From [Clostridium] symbiosum (GTDB lineage Bacteria; Bacillota; Clostridia; Lachnospirales; Lachnospiraceae), in contig CP143946.1 of the NCBI GenBank assembly GCA_036419695.1, positions 2,722,001 through 2,786,000 of the forward strand: 64,000 bases of DNA. Direction: 5' to 3'. This document shows, piece after piece, positions 17,609 through 25,731 of this stretch. The notes below the pieces were generated by a model. It saw nothing but the letters and a program-made list of their open reading frames with translations. It was not told where the DNA came from and ran no database searches. Within the stretch, counting starts at the first letter, position 1; each line of letters opens with the position of its first letter. The translations under genes and the position numbers were made by a program.

Positions 17609-17634
17609 ATGCCGGATGGCATCCGCGTATCCGG
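17609..17634. repeat. Inverted repeat in the Asp23-gene leader
   Basis: GCCGGAT and ATCCGGC arms separated by 11 bases lie between the minus-strand TATAAT (near 17646) and the Asp23 start. Followed on the minus strand by ATAAAAA rather than a T-run, so a leader hairpin rather than a clean terminator. Confidence 0.35.
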
Positions 17635-17690
17635 CTATTAGTGATTATACATTATTTTCGCAAAAAAAGAAACAAATTTTTAAATTTCAC

Positions 17691-17719
17691 TTGCAAAATT
17701 CCATGCTTTCTGCTATTAT
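17691..17719 (+). promoter_or_regulatory. Promoter of rpmB
   Basis: TTGCAA (17691-17696), 17-base spacer, TATTAT (17714-17719), about 55 bases before the rpmB ATG. Confidence 0.7.
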
Positions 17720-17776
17720 AAATTTTGTTATGGATTTTTAATAGGAAGTCCAATGTTCGGTTAAGGAGGTGCAATA

Positions 17777-17962
17777 ATGGCTAAATGTGCAATCTGTGAA
17801 AAAGCTGCCCACTTCGGTAATGCAGTAAGCCACTCACATAGAAGATCCAACAAAATGTGGAAAGCTAACGTTAAGTCTGTTAAGGTAAAAACTAACGGCG
17901 GAGCTCAGAAGATGTATGTATGTACTTCTTGCTTAAGAGCCGGTTTAGTTGAAAGAGCTTAA
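17777..17962 (+). CDS. rpmB: 50S ribosomal protein L28
   Basis: A 61-residue L28. It begins MAKCAICEKAAHFGNAVSHSHRRSNKMW and ends with the CTSCLRAGLV segment. Cysteines at positions 4 and 7 and the later CTSC pair suggest the zinc-binding form. An AAGGAGGTG ribosome binding site precedes the ATG. Single-gene transcript with its own promoter and terminator. Confidence 0.97.
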   Translation: MAKCAICEKAAHFGNAVSHSHRRSNKMWKANVKSVKVKTNGGAQKMYVCTSCLRAGLVERA

Positions 17963-17979
17963 TCGTCATGGAAAGTGTG

Positions 17980-18010
17980 GCCCCTGGTATCTGCCGGGGG
18001 CTGTTTTTTT
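17980..18010 (+). terminator. Terminator after rpmB
   Basis: GCCCCTGG (17980-17987) pairs with CCGGGGGC (17994-18001) around a six-base loop, followed by TG and T7. Confidence 0.85.
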
Positions 18011-18039
18011 ATACTATATGAAAGTGCTCCTATGATATA

Positions 18040-18146
18040 AAAAGCCCTCCGGGCAGGGTGCGCACTCGCGCGAAGATGTAATATGCCGCTATGCGGCCGC
18101 GCTCGGCGCGAGAGTCCGGCACGCCGGACTCTCACGTTATCTGCAA
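18040..18146 (-). repeat. GC-rich cluster of inverted repeats after the 45-residue gene
   Basis: On the minus strand a perfect 11-base stem, GAGAGTCCGGC with GCCGGACTCTC (about 18110-18134, two-base centre), is followed by GC-rich arms built from GCGC and GCCGC, and ends with GCCCGGAGGGC then TTTTT (18040-18056). The last part is a plausible terminator for the gerW-side transcript. The rest is more elaborate than a terminator needs and may be an intergenic repeat. Confidence 0.5.
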
Positions 18147-18185
18147 TAAGGAATTCTTTTTATAATCCCCTTTGAGTTGTTCACT

Positions 18186-18323
18186 TTAACAAAAAAACAT
18201 ATTATATCCGATAATCAGGCACGAGATGGCGGCACAGACCCACAGGAAGTTCTTGGGAAAAATGAGTACCAGCATCATTCCAATGCCAATGGAAAATATT
18301 ACAAGCCCGCATAGACGCCTCAC
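18186..18323 (-). CDS. Conserved-looking 45-residue membrane protein
   Basis: A short frame starting GTG at 18323 with a strong AGGAAGGAG site seven bases upstream. The peptide starts MRRLCGLVIFSIGIGM, has one hydrophobic segment to about residue 22, then KNFLWVCAAISCLIIGYNMFFC, a second segment. Two basic residues at the N-terminus favour an inside start. It lies about 80 bases downstream of gerW on the same strand, so a sporulation or spore-membrane role is possible but unproven. Too short for most gene finders. Confidence 0.65.
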   Translation of the reverse strand: MRRLCGLVIFSIGIGMMLVLIFPKNFLWVCAAISCLIIGYNMFFC

Positions 18324-18402
18324 GGCAGTCTCCTTCCTGAATCATCCGGTTATGAGTAGTATATGCCCGGCCTGGCCGTTTGATGCATCTTAGCGTTTTC
18401 CA

Positions 18403-18804
18403 TTATTTTTCGGATAAATCTTCGGCCATCGCCTCCGCTTTCTCCATCGCGTCGTCGGAGATTACGTTGTCCTTGCCGCTTGTGAAACGGTTGACAAAAT
18501 CGGGCACCATGTCGATAATTTTCGTCACGGCATCCTGGTGCTTGATATTTACAAGCTTTGTAACCCCGTTCTGTATCACGAGGATTGCGCTTGGGCTCAT
18601 CTTTGCGCTCATACCGCCGGCGCCGTTATTCTTGGACGGCTGGCTGAAAGCGCCTGCCGCCATGCCGCAGGTCACATCTACCAGCGGCAGGATGATCGTA
18701 TCGTCGATCTTCACCGCTTCTCCCACCACGGTTTTTGTGGTCACAAAATTATCCATTCCTTTAAACAGCGCATCTACCGTAGATGAAAACTGATTATCTG
18801 CCAT
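18403..18804 (-). CDS. gerW: GerW family sporulation protein (YtfJ)
   Basis: A 133-residue GerW/YtfJ protein, a spore-associated family needed for normal germination in Bacillus. It shows the family core VVGEAVKIDDTIILPLVDVTCGMAAG and the glycine-rich stretch GAGGMSAKMSPSAILVI. It is paired with the DUF2953 gene immediately upstream, as ytfJ-ytfI are in Bacillus, so it is probably expressed during sporulation. Confidence 0.93.
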   Translation of the reverse strand: MADNQFSSTVDALFKGMDNFVTTKTVVGEAVKIDDTIILPLVDVTCGMAAGAFSQPSKNNGAGGMSAKMSPSAILVIQNGVTKLVNIKHQDAVTKIIDMVPDFVNRFTSGKDNVISDDAMEKAEAMAEDLSEK

Positions 18805-18805
18805 A

Positions 18806-19768
18806 TTACATTCCTCCTCGGTTCAGGAAGCGCTTCAGCTGTTTCCTGAAATTTTTATTTAGCAATACTCTGATTCCTGCCATAAGGAGCGTTCCCGTCC
18901 GGATGCGCCCTTTTAACGATACGTTTCCCTCCAGTACCGGTCTGTCAAATACGGGCTCGATTACGAGATTATCGCGGTACAGAGGATAGAGAAGAGCCGC
19001 CCAGGTAAGCACCTGTCCGGTTATATACGGCTCATCAGATCCAAAGGTAATATTCCCTTTCAGTTTCACCGGTAAAATGTGGCGTAATACCTTTTTAAGC
19101 TGTTTTTTTATCAGCCGGTACGTTTTCCTGTTCTCTTCGTCTTTCAGAAAAGCCGTCACGGTTTCTTTCCAGTCGTCCGCCTTTTTCAGGGCCGCCATGA
19201 CATTCCTGATAAAAAGCATCACCCTGCGGAAAAAATTCTGAATCCTGGCGGCAATGCGGGAAAAAATAGTTCCCTTACCGTCATCTTTATGCGGGGGCTC
19301 AGGAATTTCTTCCTCAGACTGTAAAAACGGATCTCCGGCTGCTTTCTCCGGTTCTTCCACGCCCGGTTTCTCCGGCTCTTTTCCGCCCAGTTCCTGTGCG
19401 GAAAGAAGCGGTTCCTCCAGGAAATAACCGGTATAACTGTCCGCTACGTCGTCGATAAACTCTTCGGCGTCTGGAATAAGCTCTTCCTCCAGGGATTCTT
19501 CCGCCTCTTTTCCACTCTCCCGGAATACGGGAAAGCCCAGAATCCGGACCAGTATTTTCAGTTCCCCGTAATAGCTCACACGCACCGATAAAAGATGTAG
19601 AAACCACGTAAGACGGAACATTCCCTCCGGCTTTCCGTAATAGGATCCCTGCAGCCTGTATCTGAACGGAACAAGCAGGACAGACAGAAGGATCAACAGG
19701 AGCAGTCCCAGGACGGCAAGCAGCAGGAATCCCGCTATCTTTAATATTAGCAACAAAATATGGAGCAT
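18806..19768 (-). CDS. DUF2953 domain membrane protein (YtfI-like)
   Basis: A 320-residue protein with one N-terminal membrane segment (residues about 4-34), a DUF2953-type body, a variable acidic middle (about residues 90-165, Glu/Pro-rich, EEPEKAAGDPF) and a C-terminal region with ITFGSDEPYITGQ. The function is unknown; the family sits beside gerW in spore formers. A GTG at 19777 is also in frame, but the ATG at 19768 has the better-placed AGAGGTG site. It is one base from gerW. Confidence 0.85.
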   Translation of the reverse strand: MLHILLLILKIAGFLLLAVLGLLLLILLSVLLVPFRYRLQGSYYGKPEGMFRLTWFLHLLSVRVSYYGELKILVRILGFPVFRESGKEAEESLEEELIPDAEEFIDDVADSYTGYFLEEPLLSAQELGGKEPEKPGVEEPEKAAGDPFLQSEEEIPEPPHKDDGKGTIFSRIAARIQNFFRRVMLFIRNVMAALKKADDWKETVTAFLKDEENRKTYRLIKKQLKKVLRHILPVKLKGNITFGSDEPYITGQVLTWAALLYPLYRDNLVIEPVFDRPVLEGNVSLKGRIRTGTLLMAGIRVLLNKNFRKQLKRFLNRGGM

Positions 19769-19773
19769 TCCAT

Positions 19774-20097
19774 TCACCTCTGCCCATTGATAGAAAGAAA
19801 TTCCTGAATGGAAAACCCGCCTGTTTTCTGGTACATTTCATCTACAATATCGCGCGCCACTTCCAGCGCCTCATAGTAGTCGGCAGCAATTCCGAGAATC
19901 AGTAAATCCTCTTTCTTACTGTAATATTCCGAAAGGAGCACGGCGGCGGGATAAATATCCATGATGTTCTGTCCTCCGGATGAGGGGGTGATCACATGGA
20001 CTCCGGCCTGAAACCGGCCTTTGCGGATATTCTGAATAATCGAAAATCGTTTTTTCTTGGCTTTTTGGCCTACATATAAATGCTTATACCAGTGCAT
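19774..20097 (-). CDS. Conserved hypothetical protein, 107 residues
   Basis: A small soluble, basic protein that I cannot place. The N-terminus carries GQKAKKKRFSIIQNIRKGRFQAGVHVI, and the rest contains ITPSSGGQNIMDIYPAAVLLSEYY and a helical tail. It overlaps the upstream 433-residue gene by 14 bases and runs into the DUF2953 gene start, so it belongs to this operon. A GGAGGGGA site precedes the ATG. Confidence 0.75.
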   Translation of the reverse strand: MHWYKHLYVGQKAKKKRFSIIQNIRKGRFQAGVHVITPSSGGQNIMDIYPAAVLLSEYYSKKEDLLILGIAADYYEALEVARDIVDEMYQKTGGFSIQEFLSINGQR

Positions 20098-21385
20098 TCC
20101 CCTCCACCATTATCTGCTTCAAATTCACCATGCTGGCGTCTTTCTCCGCCGTATCCAGGCACAGCGACAGGCTGTCCCGGATGTACGCCTGGATCTCTTC
20201 GAGCGTATTAAACCAGACCGGAATCTCGGCAAGTACCTTTGCCATGACGGCTCTGGAAGTAAATTTCGCCGTGCGTTTCAGGCGTGTCTCCAGTTCTGTA
20301 AACAGCCGTTCCAGCGAGGCCTCATAAATCTCGTCCGTCACTTTCACGCCGTCTGCGTTCCTCTCAAGCGGCGCTGCAAAATTTCCGGAAAGAAGCTGGC
20401 CGGCCACAAAGATATCTTCGTCACCGGAGCTGTACCGATCCATCTGTTTTACATACTGCTCCCAGTAATACTCCTGTTTTCCCTCCAAAGGGGCGAACAT
20501 TTCAAAAACCCGTCCGTCATCCTCCGTGAAAAATCCGTCTTTTCCCCTGCTTCTTTGCAGAATCTCCCCCAGGGTCTCCTGTAGAGTGGTCCGGTATGGA
20601 GACGGTTCCGCAAAGGCTGCGGCCCGCATCATCACGCACAGATCGTTGATTAGCGGAGGCAGGCAGACAAGCTGCCCTAACAGAAGTGAAAGGTTCCCAT
20701 AGCTTTCCTCATATCGGCTCTTGAGTTCCGTATATTCTTCTTTTGACAAGCTCAGATAATCACAGTTTTCAAGCTCCAGAGCCATGCTTCTGTACCCGGT
20801 AAAAAGTTCCGGATCCTCTCCCGCCTTCTCAAATAAGGGCAACGCGGCAGCGCTCCGTATCCGCCAGATCATGCGGTCGAGATCGCTTTTGTCCCTGCCC
20901 TTGTAGGGCCGTAAGCTCTCCTCTATCACACTGTAGAATTTACTCTTTGTAAAGCGGACGGGAAGTTCGCCGATGATTGTCTGGATGCGGTGGTTGACGT
21001 CAAGCTGATTCTCTCCGTCCATGACATAATCCATCAGATCGTCTGCCAGGACCTCGGGAGAAATCCGTACCGGATCCGTACCGCACAGCTTCCGCTCCAT
21101 TCTGTCCAGGGCGTATTCATGGATGCAGAAGCAGTCCAGATAAAGTGTCATCTGATTTAAAAGGCCGAGTACACGTTCTCTCACAGCCACCAGGCCGGGG
21201 TACTCATCCCCCCCATCCAGAAAGGCCTCCGTCTTTTCGGTAATCATCTCCGCAAAGCCGTCCAGAAATCCGGTTGCCTCCGCTTTGTCCATATCTTCAA
21301 ATAAACTGAACAGATTAAGCACAAATCTTGTATAGGAATAATAGTACGCTGCCGAAAGCAGCTTTTTCTTATCAATACTGCCCAA
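20084..21385 (-). CDS. Conserved hypothetical protein, 433 residues
   Basis: A large, acidic, mostly helical protein with no recognised domain, signal peptide or membrane segment. It starts with KKKLLSAAYYYSYTRFVLNLF and has no metal-binding or nucleotide-binding motif I can name. The start is TTG at 21385 behind AAGGGAAGAAGAA. Co-directional and overlapping with the 107-residue gene, in a block that continues to gerW; a role in sporulation or the cell envelope is possible from position only. Confidence 0.75.
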   Translation of the reverse strand: MGSIDKKKLLSAAYYYSYTRFVLNLFSLFEDMDKAEATGFLDGFAEMITEKTEAFLDGGDEYPGLVAVRERVLGLLNQMTLYLDCFCIHEYALDRMERKLCGTDPVRISPEVLADDLMDYVMDGENQLDVNHRIQTIIGELPVRFTKSKFYSVIEESLRPYKGRDKSDLDRMIWRIRSAAALPLFEKAGEDPELFTGYRSMALELENCDYLSLSKEEYTELKSRYEESYGNLSLLLGQLVCLPPLINDLCVMMRAAAFAEPSPYRTTLQETLGEILQRSRGKDGFFTEDDGRVFEMFAPLEGKQEYYWEQYVKQMDRYSSGDEDIFVAGQLLSGNFAAPLERNADGVKVTDEIYEASLERLFTELETRLKRTAKFTSRAVMAKVLAEIPVWFNTLEEIQAYIRDSLSLCLDTAEKDASMVNLKQIMVEGNALV

Positions 21386-21456
21386 TTCTTCTTCCCTTCA
21401 GCCTTTCTCCTTCATAATCGGCAATGAAAAGTCCGCGGGGGCGGGCTTTCGTTGTC

Positions 21457-22710
21457 TTAGTCCTTTTTATACTGGTTCAGGACCGAACGTCTGAGCAGAT
21501 CCAGGGCCTGGACTACCGTCTGCTCCCTGATCTTCTCCCTGTTTCCGTTAAAATGGAATTCCTCCACTTTGACACTGTCCTTCATGTAGCATGCAATATA
21601 GACAAGGCCCACCGGTTTTTCCGGGGTTCCTCCGTCGGGACCGGCCACGCCGGTAACCGCCACACAGATATCGGCATCGGTTGCAAATACACCGCCGGTC
21701 GCCATCTCCTTGGCCGTCTGCTCGCTGACCGCCCCGTATTTCCGGAGCGTGGTTTTGCTGACATCGAGGACTTTCCTCTTGGCCTTGTTGGAGTAGGTGA
21801 TAAAGCCCTGGCGGAATACTTCCGAAGCGCCCGGGACATTGACAAGGCGTCCGGCCAGAAGGCCTCCCGTGCAGGATTCCGCAGTCGTTACGGTCAAATC
21901 ATACTTGGTGAGCAGGCGCACTACAACGTCCTCCAGCGCCTCTTTCTCATCCGTCGTATAAACGGCTATGCCAAAGCGTTTTTTAATCTCCTTCACAACC
22001 GGTTTCAGGATCTTCTTGGCCTCGTCATCCGATTCGGCCCTGGCTGTAACCCGGATATGCACTTCCTTTGTCTTTGCATAGGTGGCGATGGTCGGGTTCG
22101 TCTGGTTGTCAATTAAATCGAGGAGCATCTCCTCCACCTTGCTCTCACCGAAACCGCAGATTTTGATCATCTGGGAACGGATTACGCCGGACTGCTTTCC
22201 CTGGATATAAGGGCTGACCTGCTTTTCGAACATCGGGTACATCTCCCCCGGAGGTCCCGGAAGCAGAATTGCAATTTTTCCGTCTTTCTCCATGGCAAGG
22301 CCCGGAGCCGTTCCGTTCTGGTTTTCAAAGACCACGGCGCCTTCCGGAACGAGAGCCTGTCCCCAGTTGCTGTCGGGCAGCTCACTCTTCATCCTGAGCT
22401 TGTACCACTCTTCCAGATGGGCCCTGACGGAACCGTCCTCGACGAGATTAAATCCCATCACCTCCGCACAGACTTCCTTTGTGATATCATCCTCCGTCGG
22501 CCCGAGGCCTCCGCTTAAAATAATGACATCCGCCCTGCCAAGCGCGGTTTTTATCACCTCGGTCATGCGTTCCCTGTTGTCTCCGACCGTCGTCTGATAA
22601 TAGACGGACAGGCCGAGCATCGCACATTTTTCAGAGAGATAACGCGCGTTCGTATTTACAATATTTCCAAGCAGCAGTTCCGTTCCCACGGAAATCAGTT
22701 CAACAACCAT
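21457..22710 (-). CDS. cinA: CinA-like competence/damage-inducible protein (nicotinamide mononucleotide deamidase type)
   Basis: A 417-residue two-domain protein. Residues 1-170 are the MoaB/MogA-like domain (ISVGTELLLGNIVNTNA, LSGGLGPTEDDIT) and residues about 255-410 are the PncC-type amidase domain (TTAESCTGGLLAGRL, GVAGPDGGTPEKPVGLV). It probably recycles NMN and hydrolyses ADP-ribose-like substrates. The ATG lies two bases past the pgsA stop; rimO-pgsA-cinA is a common Firmicutes order. Confidence 0.94.
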   Translation of the reverse strand: MVVELISVGTELLLGNIVNTNARYLSEKCAMLGLSVYYQTTVGDNRERMTEVIKTALGRADVIILSGGLGPTEDDITKEVCAEVMGFNLVEDGSVRAHLEEWYKLRMKSELPDSNWGQALVPEGAVVFENQNGTAPGLAMEKDGKIAILLPGPPGEMYPMFEKQVSPYIQGKQSGVIRSQMIKICGFGESKVEEMLLDLIDNQTNPTIATYAKTKEVHIRVTARAESDDEAKKILKPVVKEIKKRFGIAVYTTDEKEALEDVVVRLLTKYDLTVTTAESCTGGLLAGRLVNVPGASEVFRQGFITYSNKAKRKVLDVSKTTLRKYGAVSEQTAKEMATGGVFATDADICVAVTGVAGPDGGTPEKPVGLVYIACYMKDSVKVEEFHFNGNREKIREQTVVQALDLLRRSVLNQYKKD

Positions 22711-22712
22711 CT

Positions 22713-23255
22713 TTAGATGCTCCCTTCTGTAAGAATCCTGAAGTTCTTTGCGATATAGTCAATAAGTGAAATTACGGTCAGGGCAAGCGCCACCCAGACA
22801 CAGAGATTTGTGATGAGTGAAAGGGCCGGTATGTTCAGGATCAGAAGAACCACCGCCACCATCTGGAATGTCGTCTTGAATTTGCCCCAGTAGCTCGCAG
22901 CGATCACAACGCCGTTGTCGGAAGCTACCAGCCTGAATCCGCTGATAATAAATTCACGGCTGATGATGATGATGACCATCCATGCTGGAAGCTGTCCAAG
23001 TTCAATCAGGCAGATCAGCGCGGAGCAGACAAGCAGTTTATCCGCCAGCGGATCCATGAACTTGCCGAAATTCGTTACCAGATTATATTTCCTCGCGATC
23101 TTGCCGTCCAGCAGGTCCGTCAGGCTCGCCACGATAAACAGAACCAGGGAAATCATACGGAAGGTGGTGTTCTCACCTCCCTGATACAGCAGAAAGAAAA
23201 CAAAAAAAGGAATCATTATGACGCGCAAAACCGTCAGCTTATTCGGTAAATTCAT
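22713..23255 (-). CDS. pgsA: CDP-diacylglycerol-glycerol-3-phosphate 3-phosphatidyltransferase
   Basis: A 180-residue membrane enzyme that makes phosphatidylglycerophosphate. The CDP-alcohol phosphotransferase motif is complete: DLLDGKIAR followed by GKFMDPLADK at about residues 45-74. Four or five membrane segments. Its start overlaps the end of rimO by 17 bases. Confidence 0.96.
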   Translation of the reverse strand: MNLPNKLTVLRVIMIPFFVFFLLYQGGENTTFRMISLVLFIVASLTDLLDGKIARKYNLVTNFGKFMDPLADKLLVCSALICLIELGQLPAWMVIIIISREFIISGFRLVASDNGVVIAASYWGKFKTTFQMVAVVLLILNIPALSLITNLCVWVALALTVISLIDYIAKNFRILTEGSI

Positions 23256-24576
23256 CGATCATCTCTCCTATCAAATCATAATCAAGGGCTCCGGTTACTT
23301 TTACCCGGCAGAAATCACCGGACATAAGGGGAACATCTGCATTTACAAATATCAGTCCGTCCACATTTGGTGCATCCATGTAGGTCCTTCCTACAAAGGC
23401 GTTTTCATCCGCCACCTTGCCTTCAATCATAACTTCTAAAGTCTTTCCGACCATATTTTCAGCCTTCTCAAACGCGATCTCCTGCTGAAGCTCCATAATT
23501 TCATCGCGCCGCTCAGCCTTTATCTCTTCGGGTATCTGATCCGGAAACGCTGCAGCGGGGGTATCCTCCTCGGCCGAGTAGGCAAATACGCCCAGACGGT
23601 CGAACTCCATCTCATCCACAAACTCCATCAGTTCTTCATGGTCTTCCTGCGTCTCTCCCGGAAAACCGGAGATCAGGGTGGTCCGGAGCACAATATCCGG
23701 CACCTCCTCCCTCAGACGGGCAATCCGTTCCTTAAGTTCCGCCTTGTTCGTCTTTCTTCCCATACGCTTAAGGATCCGGTCGCTGGCGTGCTGGATCGGA
23801 ATATCGAGATAGTGGCAGACCTTCTCTTCCTCTTTAATTACCTGGACCAGTTCCTCGGTAATTTCTTCCGGATAACAGTACTGGACTCTGAGCCATCCGA
23901 TTCCGGAAATCTTTGAAAGACGGCGTAAAAGCTCGGGAAGCATCTTCTTCCCATAGAGATCCACTCCATAAAGCGTGGTCTCCTGCGCCACCAAAATCAG
24001 TTCCTTAACTCCCTGTTCCGCAAGCCCGGAGGCCTCCTCTAAAAGGCGCTCCATCGGCACGCTGCGGTAGGGGCCGCGCAGGGAGGGAATGATGCAGTAG
24101 GTACAGCGTTTGTTACAGCCTTCCGAAATCTTTAAAAAGGCATAGTGGCCTCCCGTGGTCACTATCCGTTTCTCCGCCACCTCCGGGAGGGCAGAAAGAT
24201 CGTGGAAGCACGCCATATGTTCGCCTTTCAGGGCCGCATTCAGTACATTCGATATCTCGTCATAGGTGGAAGTGCCGAGAATTCCGTCCACCTCCGGAAT
24301 CTCTTCCATAATCTCTTCCTTATAGCGCTGCGCCATGCAGCCGGTTACGATCAGGGCTTTACAGCTGCCCGATTTTTTCAGTTCCGCCATCTCAAGAATC
24401 GTGTTTACACTCTCCTCTTTTGCGTCATTAATAAAACAGCAGGTATTCACAAGGATAATATCCGCTTCATTCTCGTCGTCGGTAAATGTATGGCCGTCCT
24501 TATTCAAAAGGCCCAGCATCATCTCCGTATCCACCAGGTTTTTATCACAGCCCAGGGAAATACAAAGTATTTTCAT
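23239..24576 (-). CDS. rimO: Ribosomal protein S12 methylthiotransferase RimO
   Basis: A 445-residue radical SAM enzyme that methylthiolates Asp in ribosomal protein S12. The N-terminal UPF0004 domain starts CISLGCDKNLVDTEMMLG, the radical SAM cluster is CNKRCTYC near residues 150-157, and a TRAM domain ends the protein. The longer frame would start in the inverted-repeat element; the ATG at 24576 has a TTGGAG site and matches the family start. Confidence 0.96.
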   Translation of the reverse strand: MKILCISLGCDKNLVDTEMMLGLLNKDGHTFTDDENEADIILVNTCCFINDAKEESVNTILEMAELKKSGSCKALIVTGCMAQRYKEEIMEEIPEVDGILGTSTYDEISNVLNAALKGEHMACFHDLSALPEVAEKRIVTTGGHYAFLKISEGCNKRCTYCIIPSLRGPYRSVPMERLLEEASGLAEQGVKELILVAQETTLYGVDLYGKKMLPELLRRLSKISGIGWLRVQYCYPEEITEELVQVIKEEEKVCHYLDIPIQHASDRILKRMGRKTNKAELKERIARLREEVPDIVLRTTLISGFPGETQEDHEELMEFVDEMEFDRLGVFAYSAEEDTPAAAFPDQIPEEIKAERRDEIMELQQEIAFEKAENMVGKTLEVMIEGKVADENAFVGRTYMDAPNVDGLIFVNADVPLMSGDFCRVKVTGALDYDLIGEMIDEFTE

Positions 24577-24602
24577 TCTTTCACTCCAATCGGTCATTTG
24601 TT

Positions 24603-24735
24603 GTAACAGTTCAGACAGCATGAACTGTTACGGCATTCGGCTAATGAAATCGCTGCGCGATGAGCCGAATGCTTGCTGCCACTACCTTTTTGTACGGTCA
24701 GCGCAGTAAATGCGCAGACCTATCTGAACTGTTAC
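24603..24735. repeat. 133-bp multi-hairpin element with 13-base terminal inverted repeats
   Basis: The element begins GTAACAGTTCAGA (24603-24615) and ends with its exact complement (24723-24735). Its first arm can alternatively pair with a nearby copy of TGAACTGTTAC (24621-24631). Inside are two more stems: GCATTCGGCT with AGCCGAATGC (24633-24672), carrying an inner ATCGC/GCGAT, and GGTCAGCGCA with TGCGCAGACC (24696-24720). No coding frame is convincing. It lies between the rpoZ terminator and rimO and resembles a non-autonomous repeat or a structured leader. Confidence 0.7.
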
Positions 24736-24756
24736 CATTTGTTCTCTTCATTACAT

Positions 24757-24795
24757 AAAAAGCCATCTCCTTGCGCTTTACAGCGCGAGACGGCC
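24757..24795 (-). terminator. Terminator after rpoZ
   Basis: Minus strand GCCGTCTC..GAGATGGC with an inner GCGCT/AGCGC stem and a GTAA-type loop, followed by TTTTT. It ends the yicC-gmk-rpoZ transcript. Confidence 0.85.
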
Positions 24796-24802
24796 TTCTT
24801 CT

Positions 24803-25063
24803 TTAGTATTCAATCTCATCTTCAGGAGTATTATCGTCACTCATAATCTTAACTTTGGACTGATACAGCTCGTCAATGGCAATGGAAAGCGGTTTTCTTG
24901 CATCGGCCGGTACGGCGGACTCTTCCCCCGCAATCAGCTGTCTGGCACGCTTTGCCGTAGCAATGACGATGGAATAACGGCTCTGGATTAACGGCTCGTC
25001 GCCGGGCTCCACACCGCTGTTTACAACTTTAATTAAATCATTATAGGATGGACGTAACATCAT
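24803..25063 (-). CDS. rpoZ: DNA-directed RNA polymerase omega subunit
   Basis: An 86-residue omega subunit: MMLRPSYNDLIKVVNSG, then SRYSIVIATAKRARQLIAG, the conserved helical core that clamps beta-prime. The acidic C-terminus (SDDNTPEDEIEY) is typical. It follows gmk by 17 bases with an AAAGGAG site, and the order yicC-gmk-rpoZ is standard. Confidence 0.95.
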   Translation of the reverse strand: MMLRPSYNDLIKVVNSGVEPGDEPLIQSRYSIVIATAKRARQLIAGEESAVPADARKPLSIAIDELYQSKVKIMSDDNTPEDEIEY

Positions 25064-25080
25064 AATCGATCAGGCTCCTT

Positions 25081-25704
25081 TCAAAAGTCCTTCATTTCTT
25101 CTCTGATTGTTCTGATAAAAGTTAAATGACTGCTCACCCTGGCATGCATCGACTGGATTAGATGGTGCATCCTGTCCACGCATTCGTCAATGTCATCATT
25201 GACCAGGAGGAAATCATAATTTTCAATTCCTTCGGCCTCTTTCGCAGCTCTTGAAAGTCTCGCATTGATCGTTTCAATCGGCTCCGTGCCTCTGTTCACA
25301 AGGCGGCGGCGCAGTTCCTCTGCGCTGGGAGGCGTAACAAACACCAAGACTGCCTCGGGAAACTTCTCCTTGATCTTGAGCGCTCCCTGAATCTCAATTT
25401 CCAAAAGTACGTCTTTGCCGGCTTTTATGCTGGAATCGACATACTCTCTCGGTGTTCCATAGTAATTCCCGACATACTGGGCATACTCCACCAGCAGATC
25501 GTTCTCTATCATCTTTTCAAATTCTTCACGTGTTTTGAAAAAATATTCTCTTCCGTCTTCTTCTCCGTCCCTTGGGCCGCGGGTTGTTGCGGAAATTGAT
25601 AAAGCATAGTTATCATATTTTGTAAGAAGGGCCTTCATTAACGTCCCTTTGCCTGCGCCCGAGAATCCGGAAACAACCACTAAAACACCCTGATTATTCA
25701 TCAT
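25081..25704 (-). CDS. gmk: Guanylate kinase
   Basis: A 207-residue guanylate kinase converting GMP to GDP. The P-loop is GFSGAGKGTLMKALL near residues 13-27, with the GMP-binding segment SATTRGPRDGEEDGREYFF and the LLEIEIQGALKIKEKFPEAV strand. It lies between yicC and rpoZ. The remA gene, often found between yicC and gmk in Clostridia, is absent here. Confidence 0.96.
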   Translation of the reverse strand: MMNNQGVLVVVSGFSGAGKGTLMKALLTKYDNYALSISATTRGPRDGEEDGREYFFKTREEFEKMIENDLLVEYAQYVGNYYGTPREYVDSSIKAGKDVLLEIEIQGALKIKEKFPEAVLVFVTPPSAEELRRRLVNRGTEPIETINARLSRAAKEAEGIENYDFLLVNDDIDECVDRMHHLIQSMHARVSSHLTFIRTIREEMKDF

Positions 25705-25731
25705 ACAAGTCTCCGTCTGTCTTAATTGTCA

